Source of the DNA: Alphaproteobacteria bacterium
Lineage (GTDB): Bacteria; Pseudomonadota; Alphaproteobacteria; Micavibrionales; Micavibrionaceae
Reading direction: 5' to 3'
Assembly: GCA_030432025.1 (NCBI GenBank)
Contig: JAUIIA010000003.1
Coordinates: forward strand, 62,001-126,000
DNA length: 64,000 nucleotides
Both the position numbers and the translations under genes were made by a program. Positions within the stretch are counted from its first letter, which is position 1. Every line of letters begins with the position of its first letter. Below, piece after piece: positions 1 through 9,305 of this stretch. The notes beneath the pieces are model-generated. The model worked only from the letters and a program-made list of their open reading frames with translations. It did no database searches and was not told where the DNA came from.

Positions 1-97
1 ACTGGCAAAACCCGAAGGGCGCACAAGTATTATTGTACACCCTAATACAGGCCATTTTTATGACGTAATTGCTCAAATGAGTGCTGAGCAAAACTAA
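1..97 (+). CDS. C-terminal end of an unidentified protein (partial)
   Basis: An open frame read from base 2 runs 31 codons to TAA at 95-97 and enters from outside the window. The visible end reads ...IIVHPNTGHFYDVIAQMSAEQN. This looks like real protein, but it is too short to assign to a family. It converges with uvrD, whose stop lies 3 bases further on. No terminator is visible between the two genes. Confidence 0.5.
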   Translation, partial: LAKPEGRTSIIVHPNTGHFYDVIAQMSAEQN

Positions 98-100
98 GTT

Positions 101-2320
101 TTAATCATGCTTCTCAACGAAGCTGTCCATGACACGTTTTTTACCCGAATGATCGAAATTAATATCCAGCTTATGTCCGTCGATATTAATGATTTTACCG
201 TATCCGAATTTATCGTGAAACACACGGTCACCGCGGGAGAATACTGTGCCGTCCTCATTGCGGGTTTTGCGCTCATGCAACTGGCGCTTTTGTACTTTCG
301 GCGCGAAACCCGATGAATCCCAGTGTGATGAACGCCCCGATCCGGCTAGTCCCATATCATTACTGACCTCAACATGGTCTTTCGGCAATTCATCAACAAA
401 TCGTGACGGAATGGAATTCACAAACTGCCCATACATACGGCGGTTCGCGGCGAATGATATATACGCTCTCTTTCGCGCACGTGTGATCCCGACATAAGCC
501 AAGCGGCGTTCTTCTTCCAGACCTTTAAGCCCGTTTTCATCCATCGTTCGCTGCGATGGAAACAATCCTTCTTCCCAACCGGGCAGGAACACGGCATCAA
601 ACTCCAAGCCCTTCGCCCCGTGCAATGTCATGATGGTCGCAAATTCGCCTTGCGAATTATCCTGATTTTCCAGCACCAGCGCGACATGTTCCAGAAATTC
701 GGGCAGGCTTTCATATTCCTGCATCCCTGAAATCAATTCCTTCAGGTTCTCGATACGCCCGGGCGAGTCCGGATTTTTATCCTGCTTCCACATCTCCATG
801 TAACCGGATTCATCCAGCACCTGCGCCGCCAGCTCGGCATGATCCATCGAATCGACCAGCGTGCGCCAGCGGTCAAAATCATCCAGCAACTTCATCAAGA
901 TGGTTTTGACCTTCGGCCGCAACTCATCCGTTTGCGTCAAATCCATGATCGAATCGTAGAGACAAATCCCCTTCGCACGTCCGTACGCGTACAGTGTTTG
1001 CACCGTCGCATCACCAAGGCCGCGCTTCGGCGTATTAATGATCCGCTCCAGCGCCAGATCATCGGCGCGCTGCGCGATAACCCGCAAATAGGCCAACGCA
1101 TCACGAATTTCCATGCGCTCGTAGAATCGCGGGCCGCCCAAAACCTTGTACGGTAAACCCAGCTGGATAAAACGTTCCTCGAATTCACGGGTTTGAAATC
1201 CCGCACGTACAAGGATAGCAACTTCCTTCAATGACCATTGCTTGCGTTGCAGCTGCTCGATCTCCTCACCGATCCAGCGCGCTTCCGCCTGCCCGTCCCA
1301 AAGTCCGCGCACCTGAAGCTTCTCGCCCTCGCCTGCGTCGCTCCATAACTCCTTACCCAATCGCCCTTCATTATTGGCAATCACCGCATGCGCGGCTTTC
1401 AGGATCGTGTTGGTCGACCGGTAATTTTGCTCCAGACGGATAACCCCCGCACCTTCGAAATCCTTTTCAAAGCGCAGGATGTTGCCAACCTCCGCCCCGC
1501 GCCAGCCATAGATCGACTGGTCATCATCCCCAACGCAGCAAATATTGTTCGATCCCTGCGCCAAAAGCCGCAGCCATAAATACTGCGCCACGTTGGTATC
1601 CTGATACTCATCCACCAGAATATATTGGAAACGTCTGTGATACTCTTCCAATACCGCCTGGTCGGTTTTCAGGATCGTAATCATATGCAGCAACAAATCC
1701 CCGAAATCGCAGGCATTGATCGCCCGCAACCGTGTCTGGTATTGCTCGTACAACATTTTCAGCTTACCGCCCGCAATATCACCGACATCATCAAGCGACA
1801 CCTGGTCAGGCGTCAGCCCGCGATCTTTCCAGCGGTCGATATAACCGATCATCGCTTTCGGCACCCATTTCTTGGTGTCGATATCGTTCACTTCCATCAA
1901 TTGTTTGAACAATCTGACCTGATCATCGGGATCAAGAATTGTGAAATTGCTCGCCAAACCGACCAGTTCAGCATGACGGCGTAACATGCGTGCAGCCAGA
2001 GAGTGAAATGTGCCGAGCCACCAACCTTCAACGGGTGCTCCGTTCAGCAAGCCACTGACCCGCTCTTTCATTTCCTGCGCCGCCTTGTTGGTAAAGGTCA
2101 CCGCCAGAATTTGTGAAGGATAGGCCCGCCCCGTCTGTAATAAATGCGCCAGCCGCGTTGTCAAAACACGTGTCTTCCCCGTACCCGCACCGGCCAGAAT
2201 AAGCAACGGTCCGTCGAGTGTTTCCACGGCTTGCGCCTGTTCTGCATTCAAGCCCTGCAAATACGGGGGAGTAGGAATATCAGGGGCAGAAGAAGGCATA
2301 GCAGAGGGTTCACGCATCAT
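101..2320 (-). CDS. uvrD: UvrD/PcrA-type DNA helicase II
   Basis: ATP-dependent 3'-5' superfamily 1 helicase for nucleotide excision repair and mismatch repair, cytoplasmic. At 739 residues it has a normal family length. Walker A AGAGTGKT lies at residues 43-50, the DEYQDT Walker B at 237-242 and GDDDQSIYGWRGA (motif III) at about 264-276. A late TLHGAKGLEFD motif and a C-terminal Tudor-like tail (RGDRVFHDKFGYGKI...) follow, as in UvrD/PcrA. The protein begins with two ATG codons, so either could be the start. No LexA-type GTTC-N7-GTTC box is visible upstream. The diguanylate cyclase gene lies 54 bases upstream on the same strand. Confidence 0.96.
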   Translation of the reverse strand: MMREPSAMPSSAPDIPTPPYLQGLNAEQAQAVETLDGPLLILAGAGTGKTRVLTTRLAHLLQTGRAYPSQILAVTFTNKAAQEMKERVSGLLNGAPVEGWWLGTFHSLAARMLRRHAELVGLASNFTILDPDDQVRLFKQLMEVNDIDTKKWVPKAMIGYIDRWKDRGLTPDQVSLDDVGDIAGGKLKMLYEQYQTRLRAINACDFGDLLLHMITILKTDQAVLEEYHRRFQYILVDEYQDTNVAQYLWLRLLAQGSNNICCVGDDDQSIYGWRGAEVGNILRFEKDFEGAGVIRLEQNYRSTNTILKAAHAVIANNEGRLGKELWSDAGEGEKLQVRGLWDGQAEARWIGEEIEQLQRKQWSLKEVAILVRAGFQTREFEERFIQLGLPYKVLGGPRFYERMEIRDALAYLRVIAQRADDLALERIINTPKRGLGDATVQTLYAYGRAKGICLYDSIMDLTQTDELRPKVKTILMKLLDDFDRWRTLVDSMDHAELAAQVLDESGYMEMWKQDKNPDSPGRIENLKELISGMQEYESLPEFLEHVALVLENQDNSQGEFATIMTLHGAKGLEFDAVFLPGWEEGLFPSQRTMDENGLKGLEEERRLAYVGITRARKRAYISFAANRRMYGQFVNSIPSRFVDELPKDHVEVSNDMGLAGSGRSSHWDSSGFAPKVQKRQLHERKTRNEDGTVFSRGDRVFHDKFGYGKIINIDGHKLDINFDHSGKKRVMDSFVEKHD

Positions 2321-2374
2321 TATCGGTCTGTAAGTATTAAAGACCTTGGTCTAAACCATGGTCAATCAAGGGAT

Positions 2375-3424
2375 TTAAGATTTTTTCTTATCGCCTTTGA
2401 CAGGCGCAGCGGCAATCTGGTTACGGCCATTATGCTTGGCTGTATAGAGCGCAGAATCCGAACGCTCAACCAGCTTATCCACCTCTTCGCCCATAGTATA
2501 TTCGGCAACACCGCCCGAAAGCGTAACACGGCCGAGTGTGTCGCCCGTATTTCTGTTCACCAACTCTTTGGCTTGAACGACTTTACGCAAAGAATCAGCA
2601 ACCTTGATACCGCCCTGTAATGTCGTTTGCGGTAGGATAATCGCAAATTCCTCACCGCCATAACGTGCGGCAATGTCACGCCCTTTAACCCCATCGGTCA
2701 AAGTCTGCGCAACCAACCGCAAGACCTGGTCACCAACCTGGTGCCCGTAGGTGTCGTTAAAGGATTTGAAGTGGTCGATATCCAGTAAAATGAGACAGAA
2801 TGTAAGATCCTCAACCTGTGCTTCTTCAGCAATGCGCAACAATTCAGCGTCAAAGGCCTTACGGTTGGCCAAATTCGTCAAACCATCCGTAAGCGCTTGC
2901 TGCCTTACCAGCTCAAGATCACGCTGCAATTCCTGCATCACAGCCGTAGAGCGCTCAAGCTCCTCTTCCAGCTGCTGATTCTGCTCCAGAACACTGCGTG
3001 TATTCCCGATCACAGTCTGCAATGTCAGCTTCATTTCCTCGGGCGAACTGTTTTCGTTCAGTGTGCCGCTCGCACTTTGCAGAACTTCAATATATTCATG
3101 CGTAATCGCCTTAACGTTGCCGACACGTTCCTTGACCCCGATGATAGTTTCCTGAATTTGGTCACCTGCTTGGCGTACACGCTCGTTTTCTTTTGAATCA
3201 CTCAAGAAACGCTGGTGTATTTCCGCGCATGTATCGTCATTTACTTTTTGCTTGTTGGCGGTCAGAACATCGATCGCACGAACAACTTCGGTGTTGGCTT
3301 GTGCGAAATAGCAATACCACAACTCAAAATTCTGTGGCACGAGCGACAAGCCCTCACTGTGAATACGTTCTAGCGCTTCACTGGCGAATTCATTGGCTTT
3401 TTCTTTAGAATGCGAATACTGCAC
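2375..3424 (-). CDS. GGDEF-domain diguanylate cyclase
   Basis: Predicted to make cyclic di-GMP from two GTP. Residues 1-170 form an alpha-helical, coiled-coil-rich N-terminal region with no signal peptide. The GGDEF domain fills 175-335, with an intact GGEEF active site at 256-260 (context RYGGEEF). The inhibitory I-site position five residues upstream reads KGRD (247-250) instead of RxxD, so product inhibition may be weak. The tail is lysine-rich. The frame begins with GTG, with no earlier ATG in frame and no clear Shine-Dalgarno. The layout resembles soluble, coiled-coil-regulated DgcB-type enzymes, but that comparison is inference. Confidence 0.92.
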   Translation of the reverse strand: MQYSHSKEKANEFASEALERIHSEGLSLVPQNFELWYCYFAQANTEVVRAIDVLTANKQKVNDDTCAEIHQRFLSDSKENERVRQAGDQIQETIIGVKERVGNVKAITHEYIEVLQSASGTLNENSSPEEMKLTLQTVIGNTRSVLEQNQQLEEELERSTAVMQELQRDLELVRQQALTDGLTNLANRKAFDAELLRIAEEAQVEDLTFCLILLDIDHFKSFNDTYGHQVGDQVLRLVAQTLTDGVKGRDIAARYGGEEFAIILPQTTLQGGIKVADSLRKVVQAKELVNRNTGDTLGRVTLSGGVAEYTMGEEVDKLVERSDSALYTAKHNGRNQIAAAPVKGDKKKS

Positions 3425-3495
3425 TGGCTTTATATTTATCTTTTAAAAATTTCGTTGAGTTTAGCAAGCAGGGCTTGGACACAAAAGCAAATAAG

Positions 3496-4071
3496 TCATC
3501 TATTTGAAAAAAAATCGTTTATTTCCTCAATTTGTTCAACTATGTCGAACAATAATTCCGGCTCACTATACATAAAATTTTCACGGTGGCAATATCGGAA
3601 CTGCTCTAATAACGGGCTCCAAAATCCATCAGAATTCAGCAACCAAATCGGTTTTTTATGAAGCCCGATCTGCTTCCATGTCAGTATCTCGAAAAATTCG
3701 GCCAATGTGCCCAAACCACCAGGCAACACAAGAAAGGCATCGGATAAATCAGCCATCTTTTTCTGCCGCTCATGCATGTCTTTCGTCACATACATCTTCG
3801 TGAGACCGGCATGTTGCCGTTCCTGCCCTGATAACACTTCGGGAATAACACCTGTGACCTTACCGCCGCGCTTCAAAACCGCATCTGCCACGCGGCCCAT
3901 TATGCCGCCGGCCGCACCGCCATAAACCAGATGAATCCTGTGCGCCGCGATGATCTCGCCGACCTTTTCACCAATGGCGTAATACCCCTCATCCAGGGCG
4001 GACGAAGAAGCACAAAACACACATAAAGATTGGATATTCTGAGAATCGTAAGGATTACTGTTCGACGGCAT
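3496..4071 (-). CDS. LOG-family nucleotide phosphoribohydrolase (TIGR00730)
   Basis: Predicted Rossmann-fold enzyme that hydrolyses nucleoside 5'-monophosphates (cytokinin riboside 5'-monophosphate in the plant LOG proteins) to base plus ribose 5-phosphate. It has 191 residues, a usual length. The family signatures are GGAAGGIMG at about 51-59 and PGGLGTLAE at 117-125; the second carries the catalytic and substrate-binding residues. I chose ATG 4071 (MPSNSN...), although the frame extends 8 codons further. This start overlaps the stop of the upstream LprI-like gene by 17 bases, which suggests translational coupling. The real substrate in bacteria is often AMP or unknown. Confidence 0.9.
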   Translation of the reverse strand: MPSNSNPYDSQNIQSLCVFCASSSALDEGYYAIGEKVGEIIAAHRIHLVYGGAAGGIMGRVADAVLKRGGKVTGVIPEVLSGQERQHAGLTKMYVTKDMHERQKKMADLSDAFLVLPGGLGTLAEFFEILTWKQIGLHKKPIWLLNSDGFWSPLLEQFRYCHRENFMYSEPELLFDIVEQIEEINDFFSNR

Positions 4072-4957
4072 AGTTTTGCCCGTCCCAGTACACAATCACG
4101 GGTCTGCACACCGCAGTCTTGTCATTGGCTTTGCGGGTAATGATCAGGCGACGGTTACAGGATGTATCTTCGGCATCAACTGCCTCCGCACTCTCTACCA
4201 TTTCCTCTTCACCCTGCTCTTCCTTGATCTCCTGTTCGATCTCTTCACCCTCTTCGCTCAAAACATCGAAAGAAAAATCAAGCAAGCTGCTGCATCTTAA
4301 AGGTCCGGCCTCTTCCCCCTCTGCCGCAACATGTTCGGGTAAGGACAGTAATATACTTGTAGGTTTACCCGTAGACGGGTTTTCAGAAACAGCAATAACC
4401 GACTTATGCTCTGCCGTTTCACCATCATACATAAGTCCGGCAATCACGAATTCCCCTTCATCATCACAATCCAGATCACCGTTTGTGTATCCGCCATAAT
4501 GCCAATATACGTCCTGATGTTCCTCGGAAAGTGCATTGATCCAGCGCGGCTGTTGCGTCGTTGGTGGTTCACCCGGCATAGAAGCTCCGGTTTCGGCAGC
4601 CAGTGTTTTTTGTAAAGCGTCGATGCGCGCCAATGTCAAACGGGTCTTACACTTCAGACCTTCGAGCCTTTTTAACGATTCACTGGCCAAAGGAGCTGTC
4701 TCGGCTCCGCATTCTCTATCCCTGTACTCAATCCAGAGCTTTTGCAGGCTTTCCATCCCCTCGAGCGGCTCGCCCGTTTTTTTCATGCTTAAATTTTTGT
4801 ATGCATCATTCAGGCTGGCTTCGGCCCGCTCATGATTTTGGTTCACACAACGCATAACATCGGCGGAGGTTTGCGCGGTCGCGCAATCGTCACTGGCCAA
4901 CGCGCTTACGGGCCAGATCAAAACCAGAAATAAGAGATAAGTGAATTGTGTACGCAT
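4055..4957 (-). CDS. Secreted LprI-like (DUF1311) protein
   Basis: 300 residues with a signal peptide (hydrophobic core LLFLVLIWPV, likely cleavage after ALA at about residue 22). Residues 24-115 match the lysozyme-inhibitor LprI N-terminal/DUF1311 pattern: paired cysteines (DDCATAQ, MRCVNQ), an LNDAYKNL helix, a W-x-x-Y-R-D-x-x-C motif, and a final cysteine before an R-L helix. The rest (about 140-300) has no family I recognise and contains an acidic Glu-rich run at about 235-260. DUF1311 proteins are periplasmic, and some inhibit lysozyme; inhibition here is only a possibility. The LOG-family gene overlaps its 3' end. Confidence 0.75.
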   Translation of the reverse strand: MRTQFTYLLFLVLIWPVSALASDDCATAQTSADVMRCVNQNHERAEASLNDAYKNLSMKKTGEPLEGMESLQKLWIEYRDRECGAETAPLASESLKRLEGLKCKTRLTLARIDALQKTLAAETGASMPGEPPTTQQPRWINALSEEHQDVYWHYGGYTNGDLDCDDEGEFVIAGLMYDGETAEHKSVIAVSENPSTGKPTSILLSLPEHVAAEGEEAGPLRCSSLLDFSFDVLSEEGEEIEQEIKEEQGEEEMVESAEAVDAEDTSCNRRLIITRKANDKTAVCRPVIVYWDGQNYAVEQ

Positions 4958-5028
4958 TTATATCGTATCGGTTCCTTCGATACTTCAATGTATATCAGAA
5001 GTCTGTAGAAAATAAAGTATGGAAATTA

Positions 5029-6063
5029 CTATGCGCCGACTGTGGTTTCAAACGCAGAGGTGCGTGCTAAAGCCAGCAATTCGGCTTCACGGTCAAAGCC
5101 TGCACCGTCATCATCACGGGAAAGGTCTTTTCCGGCACCCATAATTCTGTCGCGCTCCGCAGCATCCAGAGATGCAATCGCAATACGGCCAAGACTTAGC
5201 GGATCATCTGCATCTGCTGTGACAATCTCTGCCGGCGGTAATTCGCCCGCAATCTCGACACCGTCCGCGCTAAACCCATACTGTTCAGCTTCGTCCTGAA
5301 CAACTTGCATTTCCGCAATTTTAGTATCGATCTGTTCGCCCGCAGCCTGCAACGCAGCCAATTCAGGAAACGCCTCAAGATTATCCTTGCTGGCATACAT
5401 GATTTGTTCCAAAGCATCGGGATGCTCTTCAAAAACCTGTTCCCAATCAACGGGAGTAGCCACGCCTGTCGCCGCTTCACCGGAATTGACGATAACACCG
5501 GCAAATGTATTCGGGTCATTGTCTGGTGAACTGCTGGAGACCAGCGTTTCGCGGATCGCGTCTTTGATTTCTTCTGCCGGACGGCCACGCATTCCGGCGG
5601 CCACGTCATTGGCAATACTCAAAACATTCGCACTATGGCCCATGGCGGCGGCCATCAACGGCATAGTCGATTTAATCTCTACGGCACCCACTGCAAATTC
5701 AGCGAGTGAATTCGGCGCCATTGCTCTGTCTGGAAATGCCTCACCGGCATCTACATTGTTCACTTGCGCACTTGCGCGTATTTCATTTTGTCTGTCTTCC
5801 AGAACTTCCATACCCGCGGCAAATTGACGATCAACATCGGCACCTGCTCCGGCTAATCCTGCCTGTGCATTCGCTGCAACGCCGGAAGCACCGGCAACGT
5901 CTGCCTTAACGCCAACCGAAGTATCGGCCGCAACGTTGGTTTTTACACCTGAAGTATTAAGTTTGGAGAAAAGGGATGATTTCTGCGCGACGGATTGCCC
6001 TACGGACTCTGCCGAGAAACCGTCAATACCTGACATTTTATTAAAGTCACGATGATACGCCAC
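5029..6063 (-). CDS. Ala-rich orphan protein
   Basis: 344 residues, unrecognised. It has no signal peptide or membrane segment. It is Ala/Asp/Glu-rich with a repetitive stretch (repeated GVKADVAG/ GVAANAQAG-like units) at about 40-75, then helical segments. The frame opens with GTG at 6063. An ATG at 6036 (MSGIDGF...) is an equally good start, and neither has a strong Shine-Dalgarno. A perfect 7-4-7 inverted repeat lies 26 bases upstream at 6089-6106 and may be an operator. It is transcribed alone, between comM and the LprI-like gene. Composition and style resemble the orphan at 24810-25973. Confidence 0.7.
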   Translation of the reverse strand: MAYHRDFNKMSGIDGFSAESVGQSVAQKSSLFSKLNTSGVKTNVAADTSVGVKADVAGASGVAANAQAGLAGAGADVDRQFAAGMEVLEDRQNEIRASAQVNNVDAGEAFPDRAMAPNSLAEFAVGAVEIKSTMPLMAAAMGHSANVLSIANDVAAGMRGRPAEEIKDAIRETLVSSSSPDNDPNTFAGVIVNSGEAATGVATPVDWEQVFEEHPDALEQIMYASKDNLEAFPELAALQAAGEQIDTKIAEMQVVQDEAEQYGFSADGVEIAGELPPAEIVTADADDPLSLGRIAIASLDAAERDRIMGAGKDLSRDDDGAGFDREAELLALARTSAFETTVGA

Positions 6064-6088
6064 TGATTACACACCCATTTATTTTTTG

Positions 6089-6106
6089 TTCCTATTAGTA
6101 TAGGAA
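6089..6106. promoter_or_regulatory. Perfect inverted repeat upstream of the Ala-rich orphan
   Basis: TTCCTAT-TAGT-ATAGGAA, 7-bp arms with a 4-base spacer, in an AT-rich 184-base gap between comM and the orphan gene. Its position just upstream of the minus-strand start fits an operator. It could also form a weak hairpin in a 5' leader. Confidence 0.4.
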
Positions 6107-6247
6107 TTCTTTATTAATTTTTGGTTACCGTACGGCTATATCCCTTTATTTTCAGGGCTTTAACCTATATTAAAAATACCAAATATATCCCGAATCTGCG
6201 AGAAACTCGAAAAATACTGTTTGTTTTCAATGATTTACGGGTACCGA

Positions 6248-7777
6248 TCAGCGCAGTGCAGGACGGCGGTAGCTTAAAGCCTCCGCCACATGGGTTTTTC
6301 CAATTTTTTCAATTGTTTGTCCTGTTTTTACCGATTCCAGATCGGCAATCGTTCGTGCCACACGAATGATTCGATAATAACCACGGGCGGATAATTTGGC
6401 TGTTTGCATCGATTTTTCCAATAGTTCTTGGGCATTATCATCGAAAATTCCGATATTCGCCAAAACATCCCCTTCTGCCTTGGCATTAACGGTATAAGGC
6501 ACATTCTGGGCCGTAAAGCGCTGCGCCTGCAATTCCCGCGCTTTCGCAATACGGGCCGCAACGTCTGCGGATGATTCAGCCGTTTCGGCGTTCAAATCCG
6601 CAACTTCCACGGCCGGAACATCAACCTGTAAATCCATACGGTCCAGCATCGGCCCTGAAATCTTAGCTTGATAATCTCCCGCACATCTTGGCGCTTTCGT
6701 ACATTCAAGATCAGGATCACCCAGATGCCCGCACCGACACGGGTTCATAGCGGCAATCAGCTGAAAATTCGCAGGGAACCGCACATGTCCGTTCACACGG
6801 GAAACCAGCGCTTCCTTACTTTCCAACGGCTGGCGCAGCGATTCCAACGTCCCACGTGCAAATTCAGGAAGCTCGTCCAAAAACAAAACCCCGTTATGGG
6901 CAAGGCTGATCTCCCCCGGCTTCACACGCTGTCCGCCCCCAATCAACGCTGGCAAAGATGCCGAATGGTGCGGGTCGCGAAACGGACGATGCTTCAACAA
7001 CCCACCATCGGGCAACGACCCCGCCAGCGAATGAATCATAGAGACTTCCAGTGCTTCCTTCGGGCTAAGCGGCGGTAATATGCCGGGCATGCAGGACGCC
7101 AGCATCGATTTCCCCGAACCGGGCGGCCCGATCATCAGGAGGTTATGCCCGCCCGCTGCGGCAATCTCCAGCGCACGCTTCGCACTCTCCTGCCCCTTCA
7201 CGGCCGAAAGGTCAGGCAACGCCCGCCCGTCTTCATCGGTCAACCGCGCCTCGGGGCGGTTCATCACTTGCGTGCCTTTAATATGATTGATCAGTTGCAA
7301 CAAATCATTCGGCGCCAGAATATCCAGATCACCCGCCCATGCCGCTTCCCCTCCGCAATCAAACGGACAGATCAGACCGTTATCATTCGAAGCCGCATGC
7401 ATCGCCGCGGGCAAAATCCCCGCTACAGAACGAATAGACGCATCCAGTGACAATTCGCCGAGCACAACGCAGCGCTCCAGCTCTTCTTTCGGGATCACGT
7501 CCATCGCCGCCAACAGCCCCAGCGCGATAGGCAAATCGAAATGACTGCCTTCCTTGGCGAGGTCAGCAGGGGCCATATTCACGGTCAAACGTTTAGGGGG
7601 AAGCGCAATTCCCAGCGCATGCAGGGCGGCACGTACGCGCTCCTTACTTTCCGCCACTGCTTTATCGGGAAGGCCGACAATAGTGAAGGCAGGCAAGCCG
7701 TTACTGATCTGTACCTGCACATCAACGGGCTGTACGTCTATACCCTGAAACGCGACTGTATTAATCCGCGCGACCAT
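6248..7777 (-). CDS. comM: YifB/ComM-family Mg-chelatase-like AAA+ ATPase
   Basis: 509 residues counted from ATG 7777 (MVARINTVAFQG...); the open frame begins 5 codons earlier. The N-terminal ChlI-like domain of the family carries FTIVGLPDKAVAESKERVRAA. Walker A GPPGSGKS lies at about 217-224, Walker B at FLDELPEF, and a C-terminal Mg-chelatase lid ends in AEALSYRRPAL, as in YifB. ComM proteins are hexameric helicases that promote branch migration during natural transformation; a competence role in this organism is inference. A Shine-Dalgarno-like GGGGAGA precedes the chosen ATG. The stop is TGA, which shows that TGA terminates here in a conserved gene. Confidence 0.94.
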   Translation of the reverse strand: MVARINTVAFQGIDVQPVDVQVQISNGLPAFTIVGLPDKAVAESKERVRAALHALGIALPPKRLTVNMAPADLAKEGSHFDLPIALGLLAAMDVIPKEELERCVVLGELSLDASIRSVAGILPAAMHAASNDNGLICPFDCGGEAAWAGDLDILAPNDLLQLINHIKGTQVMNRPEARLTDEDGRALPDLSAVKGQESAKRALEIAAAGGHNLLMIGPPGSGKSMLASCMPGILPPLSPKEALEVSMIHSLAGSLPDGGLLKHRPFRDPHHSASLPALIGGGQRVKPGEISLAHNGVLFLDELPEFARGTLESLRQPLESKEALVSRVNGHVRFPANFQLIAAMNPCRCGHLGDPDLECTKAPRCAGDYQAKISGPMLDRMDLQVDVPAVEVADLNAETAESSADVAARIAKARELQAQRFTAQNVPYTVNAKAEGDVLANIGIFDDNAQELLEKSMQTAKLSARGYYRIIRVARTIADLESVKTGQTIEKIGKTHVAEALSYRRPALR

Positions 7778-7844
7778 AAAGAATCTCCCCAAATAAAACC
7801 TATAATTGTTTTATGGCACAAGAATCGCGGAAAAGGAATGCGCT

Positions 7845-9227
7845 TTAGGGGTTAGACATAACGGTCAGGACAGTTCTTGTGTCTTTATCTTCAGGGCGGT
7901 GTTTGTTCTGTATCCGCTCCGCTGCTCCGACGCGGAAAAAACCTTTGAACTTGCCGCGCTCTTCAAAGTTGTGCCAACTGCCATCTTCATTCCTGAAATC
8001 GTAACGGTCATCATCGCCCGTCTTACAATCCACCTGGACGGGACACACTCCATAATTGGTAAAACCGCGTCTACGCGCATTTGGCTTGGCCGTTATGTCG
8101 AGATATACAACCTGTCCTTCGTGAGCCTTTATAAACTCCTTAAATGGCCCGCCCTTTGGCCCGCGATCAACAAAGCCGATAAAGCTGGGGTATCCATCTT
8201 TCAAACCAAGCTCGGGTTGATACGGCCCGTTTTTACGCAAACCCCATTCATCAAAATCCGCAGGGCCTTCATTTGCTCTACGTGCAAATAACGCATCAAA
8301 CACTGCATTATTTTCCGCGTAACCGCCAAACGTGGCCAGCGCATTTTCACCTCGCTTGGGTATGCCGAGCAACATGGCAACAAGGTCCTTCTCGTCCTCC
8401 ATCATTGGGTTTTTGCCGGGCCATACATCCAACTCGACCTTCTTGCGCGTAAAGCCAAATTCGCATTCCCATGACGGTGTCGCACTGTTAAGCCAGCACC
8501 CCGAAACAAACAACGGAAAGTCACGCAGGCGTAGATAGAACATGCTGCGGTAATCTTTAATGAATTGACCATCCAGCCATAAACCGTAATGCGTGACATG
8601 CAGCTTCTCGTCTTCGGTCTTCTCTTTCTCGATTTTAATCTCCAGCAAATGCTGTTGCGGCTTTTCGGGGATATTAAAGACACAATAATTCTTTTGCTTG
8701 TTCCGATAAGATGTCCCGACAATTGTACGCTCGCCAATCTCTTTCAAGCGATTACAATATTCGCCTGTCGCAAGATATTTAGCCATATATCCTTCCGGCT
8801 CTTGCTTGCGCGGTTCGTACGTCACGGGAATCTCGTATTCAACAGCCAGCGGAAGGGGCGTCACCAGCGCATGAGCGTTCGGATCATATTTTATATGCCC
8901 TGCTTTTTGGGCTTCCATATTCATCGCAGTATATTCAGCGCGCAAATCCTCGACCCGTGCGCCTTCGACCATGGAAACACTGTAATACATCACATACGGT
9001 GCAAGCGCCGCCAGAATATAAGCGCGCGGTAGCCGCCCAGCCAACGCATCCACCACCAACGCAACCGCAATGATATGCACCAAAAAGCCGATCCATAACG
9101 GACCCGCAACCATCATCAGAAAAATCCCCGTTATAGGGATCCACGACAACAGCATCAGAAATGCAAACGCACAGGCCCAGCGAAAACTGAGCAACGGCCA
9201 TAAATCTTTAAACGATGGAAATTTCAT
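7845..9227 (-). CDS. Orphan membrane protein with large C-terminal domain
   Basis: 460 residues, unrecognised. Three or four hydrophobic helices fill residues 10-100 (FLMLLSWIPITGIFLMM, GPLWIGFLVHIIAVALVV, AYILAALAPYVMYYSV). A soluble domain of about 350 residues follows, probably periplasmic. It contains several Trp/Cys-bearing segments and the pattern KNYCVFNIPEK. I recognise no catalytic motif. It shares the 199-base divergent intergenic region with the gene at 9436, where a CtrA-type box lies at 9291-9305. Confidence 0.75.
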   Translation of the reverse strand: MKFPSFKDLWPLLSFRWACAFAFLMLLSWIPITGIFLMMVAGPLWIGFLVHIIAVALVVDALAGRLPRAYILAALAPYVMYYSVSMVEGARVEDLRAEYTAMNMEAQKAGHIKYDPNAHALVTPLPLAVEYEIPVTYEPRKQEPEGYMAKYLATGEYCNRLKEIGERTIVGTSYRNKQKNYCVFNIPEKPQQHLLEIKIEKEKTEDEKLHVTHYGLWLDGQFIKDYRSMFYLRLRDFPLFVSGCWLNSATPSWECEFGFTRKKVELDVWPGKNPMMEDEKDLVAMLLGIPKRGENALATFGGYAENNAVFDALFARRANEGPADFDEWGLRKNGPYQPELGLKDGYPSFIGFVDRGPKGGPFKEFIKAHEGQVVYLDITAKPNARRRGFTNYGVCPVQVDCKTGDDDRYDFRNEDGSWHNFEERGKFKGFFRVGAAERIQNKHRPEDKDTRTVLTVMSNP

Positions 9228-9290
9228 GCTGCCCCCAAATACGCACTTTTTCTTATCTTATGACAGGCCGTTTTAAAAAACTACACGCCG

Positions 9291-9305
9291 TTAACGTGCC
9301 CTTAA
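9291..9305 (+). promoter_or_regulatory. CtrA-type box (TTAA-N7-TTAA)
   Basis: TTAA CGTGCCC TTAA matches the alphaproteobacterial CtrA consensus exactly. A possible -10 (TAATAC, 9317-9322) lies downstream, with no good -35 hexamer in its place. The box therefore sits where CtrA would act as an activator of the plus-strand gene at 9436. It could also influence the divergent gene at 9227. Confidence 0.6.

Noticed and set aside
2471-2485. CTTATCCACC, one mismatch from a DnaA box
   Set aside because: Single isolated match inside the GGDEF coding region, with no cluster of boxes or AT-rich unwinding region, so not an origin.
839-2620. Several plus-strand frames of 100-160 codons over uvrD and the GGDEF gene
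   Set aside because: All are opposite conserved genes and show no motif, start signal or normal composition.
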